Of a stretch of DNA of 64,000 bases, positions 12,411-23,932 are shown one piece after another. This DNA comes from Tetracladium setigerum (Eukaryota; Ascomycota; Leotiomycetes; Helotiales): NCBI GenBank assembly GCA_031472005.1, contig PZJY01000009.1, positions 930,001 to 994,000 on the forward strand. The letters are read 5' to 3'. The notes under the pieces were generated by a model. That model ran no database searches. It worked only from the letters and a program-made list of their open reading frames with translations, and was not told the DNA's origin. How positions within the stretch are numbered: position 1 is the stretch's first letter; every line of letters begins with the position of its first letter. The translations under genes were made by a program, and so were the position numbers.

Positions 12411-15357
12411 ATGAATGGTCGAAATGGACCTCTGTCGCCCGTTTCTGTAGGAGATACAGACAGTCAGTGGTCTGGAATTGGGAATTACAAGTCCATTGAC
12501 CCGGAACCACAATACACTTCTGCTGGCCCAACAATCGCGGGCAACTTGCTTCGCCGCCCATATCAAGTGGCTCTAATAGCATTGCGATGAATGGAGGATT
12601 TCCACCGAGAGGTTCGTCAGGAACCAATAATGGCGGCCCCTCTCCCCCAGCCTCGATAGCACGATCGAGTACGGGTCTGTACGCACAGAGTGATAGTGGG
12701 AGGAGCAGGAAGGATGAGCAATTTGAATCCGTGTTATCGGAGCACTATGTTTCGTTGAAGAGATATCTGGCAGCCTCTCTGAGGGATGAGAAAGGGAACC
12801 CTCGCCCCAACCGAGCACGGGATAAGCTGTTAAGGCTATCGCCAGTGCAATTTCAAGAACTCAGTACAGACGTGTTTGATGAATTATTACGGAGACAGCA
12901 GAACAGCCGAAGACCACCACCTGGTACCCCAGAACCCGAACCCCCACAGTTTCTCCTTCCTAAAGATACTTTCCACCCCAAACGAAACCAAGCAAGGCAA
13001 AAGCTGTCCACTCTTCCTCCACCGCGATTTAGAGACCTTGCGACAGATGTTTTCTACGAGTTGGAACGAAGGTTTCCTCGCTTCGCAGGTGGTGATATAA
13101 GTCGAATGGGAAGTCCCGCGGGCTCTGTTCGTGCGCCTCCGAGTAGGAACGGTACACCTGTAAATGGATATGGAGGGCCAGCTATGCGCCGGCCTTCGGA
13201 AGCTACGTCAATATCGGGCTTTTCAATGAGAAGCGAATCGAGAAATGGCTCTCGCCCACCACCAAATCCTGTGTCTTCCAACATACCACCTTCTCCTGGA
13301 CTTCCGCCAAATGACTTTGGCAGACCAACGCCAAAGACCTTTCAAAGTAACACAATAGTTCCAAACAAAAGTACCATGGTTGAAGACGATGAGACGGGGG
13401 GAGAAGAAGATGATGATGATGGAGATGCTTTCGGCTTGGAGAATATAGCACGAAGGCCGGAAAGCAAGAAAAGCATTACCTCAGATGTAAGAATTTTAGA
13501 TCCAGGAGGGGGCTCAACACTAATCGAGTATAGATTGACAAGAAGATTATTGATGACTATCAAGTACAAGTTGCCGAACTTCGGGAAAAGCTAGATGTTA
13601 TGGAAGATAATCTGAAGGCAAAGGATGACGAATTGAATAATGCTCTGGATGGCGAAAGGAGTAGAGCGACTGCTGCAAATATGGAGAAAAAGGAGCTTGC
13701 CGACTTGAGGCGAGACCTGGAGAACAAGCTAGCTGATGCGCAAAATCTAAACGACTCCCTCCAATCTGAGCTCGATCGCTTACGCTCAACCCAAGCGAAT
13801 ACCGAGAGAGATCTACGAAATCAATTGGAAGATGCCAAAGCATCTGCTGGCTCGAGAGGTATGGGTGGAGACTCACAGCTTGAACAAGAGAACGAGGAGC
13901 TCAAGATGGAGCTTAAAGAACAGCAACAGGTTACAAACGAAGTCAGAAGGGAAGCACAGGAATTCTTGAGAGAAATGCGCCAACTCTCGGAACGAAGCGG
14001 CTCCTCTTACGAAAGGGAAGAACAACTCCAAAATACCGTGAACAAATTGGAGGAGGAGGTCAAGGACTGGAGGAACCGATATGCAAGAACAAAAACCCAG
14101 CTGAGAAATTTGCGAGCCTCGTCCATTGGACTTTCCATCCAACAAGACGCAGCCAAATACATCAAGGACAGTGGATTCGCTCAAGAAAATGGGATGGTGA
14201 AGGATGTGCACGTCACAAAGTTCCAGATTTCCATTGACGAACTACTCCAAATCGCACGCGCCGACGATCCTGCCAGAGTTATCGATTTCATGAAAGCTGT
14301 GGTTGTGAATGTAAGGACAATCGTACAGGATATCGACGAAGCTGTATCGCCCGGAGGAGATCTCGCCCAGCAACAAGTCAAGCTAAAATCGAGAGTTTCC
14401 GCTACGACCAACAACTTGATTACTGCATCCAAGAATTTTGCTTCGGCCAAGGGACTTTCACCTGTTTCTCTCCTCGACGCAGCAGCTTCGCATCTCACTT
14501 CGGCAATTGTTGAGCTTGTTCGAACCGTGAAGATTCGTCCTACTCCAGCAGGCGAGCTCGAGGATGACGATGACGGAGACCTTACACCACTTGAGACACC
14601 CGGATTCTTCCCCGTTCGCGACTTAAGGGCAGATAGCAACCCGCCACCATTTCGAGGTTTCTCGAATGGTCGAATGAGCACCGAATCATCTATGTACAGC
14701 AACTCCCCACGTGTCTCAACAGATTTCCGCGCCGGGGATTCTAGACAGCGTTCTCAATCGAGAAGTGACGTGAATGGGTTGAATGGTATGAACGGGAACA
14801 AGACTCTTCCTCTCCCACCGATGGGCGTTGGCTTCGGTATCAGAACTCAGGACAGTGACGTCGAAGACCTGAAGGTAAGCATATCCTTTCCCGCTCTCTA
14901 GGTCTAGAACTAATAATTACAGATCTATCTCGAAGACCAAACTGCGGTCTTAGTCCAAAACATCCAATCCCTTGTCTCTTCCATCCGCTCCGAACAAGGT
15001 ATCTCAGCCATCAGCACGCAAATTAACGCGATCGTCAGCGTTGTCGGCACAGTTGTCTCCTCCACCGAAACAGCCATGTCATCCACCGGCAACAGCGCCC
15101 TACGCACTCAAGGCGAGCCCATCATCCGCAGACTCTCAAACTGCCGCACGCGTCTGCTCGAGGCCGGCCAGAAGGGGAGAGAAATCGCAGAGGAGGGCCG
15201 AGATGATGATGAAGGCGAGAGAATCTGGAAATCGTGGAATCAAACATTACCACCGATCGCCTTTGAGATCGCCCGCGAAACGAAGGAGTTGGTGTTGAAA
15301 GTCGATGCTATTGATGCGAATAGAGGGGGTGACGATGGTGGTGACGATTTCTCATGA
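12411..15357 (+). CDS. SPA2: Polarisome scaffold SPA2 (GIT1-like)
   Basis: Exons 12411-13486, 13534-14874 and 14923-15357. A one-base deficit at the CCC run 12537-12539 breaks the frame near residue 43; adding one C makes the total 951 codons. The N terminus (MNGRNGPLSPVSV) and two Spa2 homology repeats are clear: SEHYVSLKRYLA...FDELLRRQ and ARQKLSTLP...FYELERRFP. A Ser/Pro-rich linker and an acidic run follow, then a long coiled coil encoded by exon 2 (heptad-rich, about residues 360-530) and a conserved helical C-terminal region. Spa2 organises formin, MAP kinases and Rho regulators at growing hyphal tips. The frame break is one of several similar one-base deficits in this window. Confidence 0.9.
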
Positions 15358-16272
15358 TGACAAAAAATAATCTGTAATATGGGGGACAGAAGAACGGTAC
15401 TTACTCACTGTTTATCCGCTTATCGCATCGATTTTTTCTGCACTATTTTTGTTTTTTGGTCGTGCGTTTATTCAGGGTGTTTTTGAGGCGGGATGTACTG
15501 TACAGGACACTTGCTGCAAAGTTCATCATTCTTTCTTCCTTCCATTGAGAGAAGGGGTCAGAGAACGAGTTTTTTTGCAGGTATAGCGATATATGTCTGG
15601 GAAAGCAATATTGCTCTTTTTTATAGCTTTTTACGCTTTGTTAAAATTTGGGCGTCTGTAAAAATTAGGGGAAAACTTTATAGTGTCTATTCTACAAATA
15701 TGAAGACGAGCAGTATGACGTCTCGAAGGGAAAATGAAATGGAATGATAGGATTCACAATGGGTTCTTCTCGCGCGGCTTGATGTGCACTCCTGTTCCGA
15801 ATTGGCGCCTTTGACTTTGTTACGAGAATGACGATGCTCACTACACGGCAACCCCGATGTGCATGGCCTTTTATAACACTCCTTATGCAATGGATGGCAG
15901 AATTTGCCGAACACGACATCTCTTATTTTGCGCTTTTGATTTCATAATATGTGCTGAATACAAGTGGCTAGGCAGAGGAAGAAAACATTAAGGCCTTTCT
16001 TTCCTTCTCGAACCCAGAAAGTTATGAGCTTAGGACTAGGTAAGTTAGTAACAACATTCCATAAATTTTGACACTCACTGGTGTGTGAACCTGTAGTTTC
16101 GTAAAACAAACTACTTCAAACCTTTCTTTTACTCTTTATCGATTATCTCTCTTCATTTCTGAGAATTAATGATTATTTTCTCTCGTCTCTAGTGCCTTTG
16201 AAAACAACACGTTTAGTTTGAACAATAGAGATAGCCGAGTTGATCGATTCATCCATTCCAAATACCAACATA
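15358..16272. other. Intergenic between convergent SPA2 and PaiB-like genes
   Basis: T-rich 3' flanks of two convergent genes. No open frame with coding character is seen; two overlapping 75-codon frames near 15690-15919 are low-quality shadows. Confidence 0.45.
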
Positions 16273-17082
16273 TTACACCTTATTCTCCTTCTTCCTCAAC
16301 ATTACTTCCTCCCGCCCCTCAACCACCTTCGCCATCTCCTCTCCAATCTCCGTACCCAACTTCCTAAAGCCCTCCACAACCCCCTTCCTATCTCCCTCCG
16401 TACTCTCCTGGCTCATCTTAAACTTCCCTTCCAACCTCTCCACCACAACCTCAATCCCCACAATCGCCTTCGTCAAAAGTCCCACATACTTCTCCGGAGC
16501 ATCACTCACAGTCCATGCCTCCCGCCTCCCTTCTTTCCCATCATATCCCATAATCCTTCCCTCGCTCTGCTTCGACAGATCATCTATCTGTCTAGCGAGG
16601 AACTCACCAGTTTCGGACGTGTTGTTGGAAAAGAAGATTTTAGCCTTACCGTAGGCTTGAACAGCCGAGTAGTTCCATGTTGGCACTACTTTTCCTGTCG
16701 ATGGTTTGGTTTCGACGTAGAACTTTGGTGTGATGTAATGATGTACAGGGCCGTTGAATAATATCAAAACTTCGTCTTCGAGTACTCCGTTGTGGAGGGC
16801 GTCTTGGGATTGGTTTTTCGTGAGAGCTTCAATGAGGGCTTTTGTTTGGGGGTTGGCGCGGGCGAGGTGGCCGCGGAGGATTGCTACTGGTGGTGGGATG
16901 GTGTCTGAGGAGGATGAGTTGTCTGGGAAGGGGATGTCGAGAACCCAGGGAATGTGGCTGCATTGGATGGTGGAGTAGTTAGGGGAGGGTATGGCAGTAG
17001 TGAGAATGCCGAGGGGATTTTCCAGGACGAATTCGTGGAGGGTTGGAAGGTCCAAGTCTGTGTGAACTGATCGGAGATACAT
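16273..17082 (-). CDS. PaiB-type FMN-binding regulator-like protein
   Basis: Single-exon 269-residue protein. It opens MYLRSVHTDLDLPTLHEFVLENPLGILTT, continues with CSHIPWVLD, and has GHLARANPQ, a WNYSAVQAYG element and a terminal FKMSQ motif. These are hallmarks of the PaiB/FMN_bind_2 family, named for Bacillus subtilis PaiB. Bacterial members bind flavin and were described as negative regulators of sporulation and protease genes; what fungal members do is not established. The gene lacks introns in an otherwise intron-rich neighbourhood and is divergently paired with a PaiA-like acetyltransferase, which suggests an inherited bacterial gene pair. I am sure of the family, not of the function. 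Confidence 0.85.
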   Translation of the reverse strand: MYLRSVHTDLDLPTLHEFVLENPLGILTTAIPSPNYSTIQCSHIPWVLDIPFPDNSSSSDTIPPPVAILRGHLARANPQTKALIEALTKNQSQDALHNGVLEDEVLILFNGPVHHYITPKFYVETKPSTGKVVPTWNYSAVQAYGKAKIFFSNNTSETGEFLARQIDDLSKQSEGRIMGYDGKEGRREAWTVSDAPEKYVGLLTKAIVGIEVVVERLEGKFKMSQESTEGDRKGVVEGFRKLGTEIGEEMAKVVEGREEVMLRKKENKV

Positions 17083-18171
17083 CTTTGTGATGTGCCTGGA
17101 GAAGGGAGGCGGGAGGTAGGTCTTTTTGGTGGGTTCAAGTCATGAATTGAGCTGATTCTATCTGAGAGACCTGAGTCAAATTGTAAAATGGCTATTCCAG
17201 AATCGAAGTCGAGATTTTGGACGACGATCTAGATATTTTGTTAGTCTATCATCCTTGTTTTGTTAATGCCAGAAAACTGGATAGATATAGAATCACTCTT
17301 ACTTATCTACTCCACTCTAAATCCTTCAGCACAGATGAATTGACGTTGAAGAATTGGATGAGATGATAGAAAATTGACCCTTGGAATTAGAAAGTGTTCT
17401 AATATATACATTAAGCAGTTCAAACATGTGAGTCAAGAGAACGATGATGTGTAAATATTCGCATCTTACTGGTGTCGCTGGTGACAACAGCCAGGTGGAC
17501 ACCATCGCCTCGGCTACCCTTTCCGGTTCTGGGCTAGTTTCTCTTATTGGTATTCTTCACTCCGAGGAGTGAAGCTTAAAAATGTCAATTGGGTATGATT
17601 GGATAGAGATTAAGGGAAGTTTACAATGTTGAGACTCGGTTAACCTTAAGAGAGGCTAGTTGGGAAAAAAACGTAGAGACATTTTTTACGCCCGACGCCC
17701 TTCTATTGACAAGCGCGCGCGAGTCGAATGCTGAATTGCAATATATTCAATGTGTAATGATATTATTTCTTCTTTGCCCTTCACCGTCTTTCTATCCGTA
17801 TGTTACTCCGAACTCCGAACTCCTGGCTGAGATGAGAATGCCAAGTATCCGGTGATATAAAAAATACCGTGGGAATGTGCGGAGTATACTGTAGAACTAC
17901 AATATCTAATCTTACATCCACAGTAACATGAGTCACCCCTTCTTCTACTTCAGACAAGTAGATATGTATATATATACTATTCGTCTTGAGTGAATTCAAG
18001 GTTTCAGCTAACATAATTAGTGTGTTTTGTGTTTTTAACTTCCAAGCAATCGTTCTGAGAAACTCGAAAGCTCACATCGACTGACTCCATTCAACAACAA
18101 CAAAACTCTTTTAACCACACCGACAACTGATCTGAGATCTGTGAAGCTTCTCACGTCAAAACCAAACAGAA
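17083..18171. promoter_or_regulatory. Divergent promoter region of the PaiB-like/PaiA-like pair
   Basis: About 1.1 kb separates the two start codons. It is AT-rich and contains an imperfect inverted repeat around ATTCTTCACTCCGAGGAGTGAAGC (roughly 17548-17572) that could form a hairpin or bind a dimeric factor. No gene is seen. Joint control of the two genes is inferred only from the arrangement. Confidence 0.4.
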
Positions 18172-18723
18172 ATGGTTCACCAATCACCCACAAACGCAAA
18201 ACCATTCTACCTTCGTGCTGCCCAGCCTGAAGATGCAGAAGCAATAGGCATCCTCGCAGCCGAAGTTTTCACAATCACATTCGGTTACTCCCTCCCGCCA
18301 GCCGACCTCGCCCAATATCTCATCGACGCGTTCAGCGTCTCTCCTCTGCAAACCGACATTCTGAATCCGGCCGTCTCCATCATCGTTGCCGTCTCTAGTG
18401 CCACCAATGCCATCATCGGCTTTGTCCAACTCCGACGCGACAGCAGTGAGCCGTGCATTGAAGAAAAGCCCAAGCCGGTGGAATTGCAGAGATTGTATGT
18501 TGGGGTAGAGAGTCATGGAATGGGGGCTGCGAGGGTGTTGGTGAATGAGGCAGAGAGGATTGCGAGAGAGGAAGAGTATGAGACGTTGTGGTTGGGGGTT
18601 TGGGAGGATAATGTGAAGGCGCAGAGGGTTTATGAGAAGTTTGGGTTTGAGAAGGTGGGGGAGCATGGATTTTTAATGGGGACGTGTACACAGATGGATT
18701 GGATTATGTGTAAACCTTTATGA
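18172..18723 (+). CDS. PaiA-like GNAT N-acetyltransferase
   Basis: Single-exon, 183 residues. The core carries the acetyl-CoA loop of GNAT enzymes (ELQRLYVGVESHGMGAARVL, residues about 104-123). A distinctive C-terminal block follows: TLWLGVWEDNVKAQRVYEKFGFE, then GEHGFLMG and DWIMCKPL. That block matches the pattern of Bacillus subtilis PaiA (WLGVWE, A..FY..GF, G.H.F.MG, Q.D.IM.K.L), a spermidine/spermine acetyltransferase. The substrate here is therefore plausibly a polyamine or small amine, but this is inference. It lies head-to-head with a PaiB-like gene and, like it, has no intron. A generic GNAT role remains possible. Confidence 0.82.
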   Translation: MVHQSPTNAKPFYLRAAQPEDAEAIGILAAEVFTITFGYSLPPADLAQYLIDAFSVSPLQTDILNPAVSIIVAVSSATNAIIGFVQLRRDSSEPCIEEKPKPVELQRLYVGVESHGMGAARVLVNEAERIAREEEYETLWLGVWEDNVKAQRVYEKFGFEKVGEHGFLMGTCTQMDWIMCKPL

Positions 18724-18983
18724 GAGGGAGTGAGAGTTTGAAATGGGTTCTAAGATAAGGGCGTGATGAGTTCAGCTACTTAGTCAGAGAACCGAAGGGC
18801 AGGGAGAAAAGAAGAAGGAAGACGGTTTAGATGGGCGTTCAAAACTCTATAGACCTTCATAATTGCAGCAATAATTCCAGTATATAAGGGGGCGGAGATG
18901 CCATAAGATACAATTTACAGTCTAACAAAATACTCCAGACGCTATGCAAATGCCACGCTCCTTTCCCATGCAATTGTACCAGG

Positions 18984-20900
18984 TCAGAGATCATCTCTCG
19001 TTGGCCTCTTCAGCGACCACTGTCGAGGAGTTACTGGCAAGCCAATATAAAACTCCCAAAACCTCGTCATCTCAAGACAAAAGATTTGCCAGCTATCAAG
19101 AGAACAAATGTCAGCAAGAGAAGCATGTGATATGGAGTACCGAAGGGGAAAACTTACAGCAACGCAGGGAATTTAATCCACCCTTTAATTACATATTTTG
19201 TGATTCTCCAAATCAGCTCCAACTCAGACCAAAAATCTTGTTGGAGGCCTTCCGATTTGCGGAATTGTCTGTCTCGAACTTCTTGCTGTAGAATCTCAAA
19301 TTCTTCTGGCATTTCGTTCGAAAACTTATTTTTCAAATCTGTTTCCTCGTCTTCCTCTTCATCGTCGAAGAGTGGGGCGGGGGCATCTGTAGGATTGATG
19401 TGATGATGTCCTATGCTTTCCTCCGCTGTCTCCTCTGCCTCAACCAAGACTCTGAAACCATTGATTGCCTCAAGAGAGCTAGAAATTCTGGCAAGCGTGT
19501 TGAAAAGTGCGACCAACTCAGTCCTCTTTAGCTGTGGTACGTCTCCAGAGTTGTTCTCCGTCTCAAAAAGAACTTTGAGTGCTGCTCCGTAGCCAGCCGT
19601 TTGCACTTTGCCCCAGAGTCGACATTTGTCACATCCCACACAGTCCATAACACGGCTAACATTTCGGAATCTGTTGCGGAAATCCTCTTTCAAGCTTGGT
19701 CCTTCACCGTTGACGAACATGAGGCTTTCGTCGAAGATTTGGGGAGCCGTTCCAGCTTTGGAGGTCAAGACTTGCACCTTTGCTTTTGTCTCGCGATCTT
19801 GGACTGGATCTCCCGAACAGAATGTGTAGTCTTTGAGTGAAGGTCCAAGTTTTGTGACTGCTCGCAGGACCAGAGCATAGTTGAAATAGAGATTAGATAC
19901 TCGTTCCGGAAATTTATGGAGTCGTTGCTTGTAACACTGGAGATTTGGTGCCCATTGTCCAGTCGTTTGATTTAAATAGTCCCAGCAGAGGTGGGTGCTA
20001 ATTGAAGTATGCATCCCGGACATGACTTTGTAGAAGACTCGTTTCTCAAGGCACTCATCCTCAAACTCGTACTCGAGAGTCTCACCTGCATTCTTCAGGA
20101 CAGACTGAAGCTCATTTGCAGCTGGGCCCTTGGGAGTAAAGGGGGAAGTACCCAACGATGCCGATTTCGGGAATGATGCTTTTGAGAAGCAGTTTTCGCG
20201 ATAGATGGCCTGCCAGACCTGCTGGGCTCCTTGTCCGGCATATCCCGTGAACCTTTCTGGGTTGTCCACCAAGCTCACATAGTCACCCTTTGATCCGGCA
20301 CCTTCATCTTCTGGCACACAATAATCTCGCTCGTCGCAGTCGTCGTCATATTCCACTACGCAACTTTCTCCAACATCCTCTCCCAGCTCTCCCTGTAAGG
20401 GCTTCGCTGGCCCACGTTTCTCCTGCAACTTCTTCCCAGGATGTTCTGCTTTTGGTCCTGACAACTTCCCCAACTCCTCGGCCCTCCACACTAGTGGAAT
20501 ATCCTCCTCATTGTCCAGCGTATTCACCGCGCACGCTATATTCCCACACATTCCATTTGAGTCGTTCCAGAATGGACATTCCTTGCCAAAGAGGTTCAAT
20601 CGGTAGTACGCGAAGAAGTCTGTGTTCTTGGTGATGTCGATGAGCGAAGGCCGCAGTTCCCGGTTGAGACTGTCTAGGGTGGAATAGGAAGCGCATGCGT
20701 CAGAGACAATAGCTTTAGGGGAAATCTGACAGACGGTGTTAGAAAGACATGGTGGCAAGAAGCTAAGTAGGGGAATAACGTACGGCGCAAACATCAGGAG
20801 GTGCGGTTTGCGATCTAGTTGCGCCCTTGGTTCCAGCAGCGTGGGTTGTTCCCAGCAGAGCGAACACTGCTAAATAGAAATCTCGCGTAGCATCCCTCAT
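18984..20900 (-). CDS. ERO1: Endoplasmic reticulum oxidoreductin ERO1
   Basis: Three exons on the minus strand: 20784-20900, 19158-20725 and 18984-19092, totalling 597 residues. Exon 1 encodes the signal peptide (MRDATRDFYLAVFALLGTTH). The luminal core has CGNIAC (shuttle cysteine region) and the active-site CVGCDKC, the C-x2-C-x2-C triad next to FAD. Near the end of exon 2 an in-frame TAA overlaps a good GTAAG donor; splicing instead joins a last exon encoding the conserved end WQIFCLEMTRFWEFYIGLP, typical of Ero1. Reading only to the first TAA would truncate the protein by about 35 residues. Ero1 reoxidises protein disulfide isomerase, passing electrons to oxygen. Confidence 0.93.
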
Positions 20901-21930
20901 TGTGCGTTAAAGAGAAATGTATGGTAGTTGTAGTAAGATGAGTGGGTGCCGTTCAAAGAAAATGGTTGTATTCAGACCTCAGTCCGTCCAAATGCAAAAT
21001 AAATAATCAAAGGAATTGAAGGCAGGGAGAGCAAATCTTTGAGGAATTTATTTCGAACAAGTCATTGTAGAATGTAGGAGACTAGAAAGCGAACTAGGGA
21101 GCGGTAGGGTTTTGTAAGGGAGGGTGATTGTAAATCAGATGTTGTTATAATGTACATCTGGCCAGTTTGAGAATTAGGGGATTCCTGACCATGCGACTTT
21201 CATCTAGATGTGACATGATGCTAATGCGCCACCGTCGAACATGTTATCTTGGCAGAGGCGTTTATTATGGCTGCTTGTGCCTGAAAGCGAGGATTCAAGG
21301 TTTGCTGGCGGCATTCTATTTTGGACAATTTCCGGGGCTAAATAATTCTTCCTTCTTCCGCCAAACTTCAATCATGGATCGCCAGCCGTTCACACTACTG
21401 TACCTGCAGCAATAGCGTGACGAGGGCCATCAAATTTTTATTAATTGTTGCTCATGCTCTGTACCTAGCCACCAAAGAAAGAGAGTTTTGTGCACACTGG
21501 AAGGCTTTAAAGTTTGATTTAGGAAAAAAATTATTTTGAATAATTACTATACAGCCTGAAGAAAAAGAGGAACAGGGACGCCAAGTCCTACTGACTCCTG
21601 GTAAAGCAGAGAAGAGACGGCGCCTGAATTTTGCAAGTACAAAGTCCCTGCTTGGATCCAATGTTCGTGTAACATCTTCTTCGCATTGACTGAGAGATTT
21701 GACTGTCCAATCCCTACGCACGTTCTCCTATAACATCGCCACGCTGCAAATGCGTCCAAAGTAGAGATATTCATCCCTCCTAATGTAGTACAACGAAGTA
21801 AAAACATTCAAGGCCATGAGGTTTCGTGAAATCGTAAAAGCATTCGCCATTGTCTGTAAAGTTTTCCGCTGCATGAGAGAACCACCAAATTCCAAACCAA
21901 GTATTCGCAGAAAACTCCGTGTACGACTTT
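20901..21930. other. Intergenic between ERO1 and CKS1
   Basis: Upstream region of ERO1 and 3' flank of CKS1. It is AT-rich and shows no supported gene; the open frames near 21452-21807 overlap each other and have no coding character. Confidence 0.45.
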
Positions 21931-22442
21931 TTATTGTGGGGGAGTATAGTTGATAGGTCTCCTGCAGTGGTTGTCAATATTTCCTGCTTTCACTTTTTGC
22001 TCGAAGTCGGTACTTACTTGAAGAGCAGTATGTGTGGCTCTGGCTCATGAACTTCGTAATGCTCCCATCCAAGACTCTGTGCCCAAGTCAGCATCTGCCA
22101 CATTTCGAGTTATCTTTTAACCATACCTGTGTAATTCCCAACGCTCGCCACTCATCCTCCCACAGCAGCTTGAGCGTGCCCTTCGAGGGATCGTGGTATT
22201 CCTTCGGAATGGCCTTCAACATGGTCTTCGGAAGTTGCACATGTCTGTATTCATATTCGTTGTCCGAGTACCTGGGAAATGTTAGGTGGGATGCCATGCC
22301 AACGAAGTCTTGGATGTGTAGATAATCCGTACCTTGAGGAGTAGTGGATTGCATCGATGAACTCGTCCAAGCGTGCCTTCTCTGCCTCTGAGAGGGGGCG
22401 AGGGTGCTTGTTTCGTCTATTGTAGTCCAAGTCGGTAGCCAT
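21931..22442 (-). CDS. CKS1: Cyclin-dependent kinase regulatory subunit CKS1/suc1
   Basis: Four exons: 22333-22442, 22127-22271, 22018-22076 and 21931-21961, giving 114 residues. The product reads [19 protein letters not shown], then [40 protein letters not shown], and ends [20 protein letters not shown]. Every landmark of the Cks fold is present: the anion-binding site (R..Y...WR), the [12 protein letters not shown] beta-hinge strand and the hydrophobic core. The last exon is only 31 nt and would be missed by ORF finding, because a TAA overlaps its donor. Cks1 docks phosphorylated substrates onto Cdk1-cyclin. Confidence 0.95.
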
Positions 22443-23932
22443 TTTGTTGGTGGCTTATATTCTCTCTCTTTGTTTGATCCGCAAATCGGGTCTTCTAACT
22501 GCGGGGCACGCGCGAGCTTGCTCCTACAGAAATCGCGGGGCTTCCTTGCAGGAACGGTTTCTTGGGGTGGGTGGTCGGTTGTATGCGAAGCAGACAGAAG
22601 CGTAAAGAGAAGGCAAGGGGACCAGGGGCGTTTGCCGGTGGTTTGTTGGGGCTTGTTGGAGGTGAATGTCGATGTCAAAAGAGTGTTCGGCTGCTGTGTT
22701 GATTTTAGCATGAAGCTGATGATACAAGATGCAAGATTGGGGAAAGTGAACAACAATGCGCCAGAAACACTCACCTGTTCCTTGAATTGGTCGGTCAGGT
22801 ATGTGAGTAAAGTTGATGGGAAAAGTTGTGCGAGGGTCGCAGATCTCAAATGTAAACAAAGACTTATTCCTATTCCTTGACGGGGAACAGGAAGACGGTT
22901 GACCCCACCCCGCTATTCTGTTTCGGGAACGGCAAGTATGAACGATAGAATCACGTGGATACGATCAATTTAATTTGATGCCGAGGATGGACTAGTGGAA
23001 TGCATTCATGCCCTGGAACCCAATATATTATTTTCAATATAGCCCAGACATTCATATCCTGACCAAATATCTGCAAGCATTTCCATGAATTCCATGAATC
23101 CGTGAAGTATTGTATTGATCTTCAAATTACTCGTCCGAGTGATAAGTTATTCGAGGATTGGACGTACGACTACGCTTGCGCAACATTCCTCAAAACCTTG
23201 GAAGATAACAAGAGAGTATTGAGTTGAGAGGTGGAAAGATCGATCGAATGGAAGATACGGGTATTTTTGCAAAGCCATTTGTCCTTATTTCGGATTCTGG
23301 CAGTACTGTGCTACTGTACCATCGTGACTTCTTTCTCTGTGGCTGACTATAGTACTTCCTTCCTCGCTTCCTAATTTCATCTTTTTTCTAAAACCGAGAA
23401 ATGTAGCAGAGGTGAGGTTGTGCCTTGGTGACAAAGTCTAGACCACAATAAGATGCTGAAACAGCAATCATAGAATGCATATCCAGTATTACTTGTTTAC
23501 AAGAATATAAATTTGTCAAAAAAGTCATATTTCTCGAAAGCAGAAATCATTCTTGTTCAAACCACTCTCAAATGTCTTGTATCAAAGACCACGTGATGTA
23601 CGACACGTGGACTGAAATCATGTCAGTGAATAGGGCGTATAAAATATCAATAACAGTCTTTATCTTAGAAAACCCATTCATCTGCTAGCTTCCAAGGACT
23701 CTTCCTTCTCCGCGATTGTGTTGTGTGGAAAATTACCTTTTTGGTGTTGGTGGTCGTCGCGAACGCTGAAGAATCCCTGTTTCCTCAAACCTCCCAATTT
23801 CACCAACAGAACAGAAAACACCACAGCAGCCCCGCAACACCCATTGCACGGCCGCAACATATATTCCCGGTCTGCGCAATAGCCTGACATACTTGGATTT
23901 CACCAGCGACCCAGTCTTGGCCGACAGAAACG
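22443..23932. promoter_or_regulatory. Divergent region between CKS1 and the RSC4-like gene
   Basis: About 1.5 kb with no supported gene. The long minus-strand frame over 22450-22850 is upstream read-through of CKS1 and is not conserved-looking. The middle is AT-rich. Confidence 0.45.
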
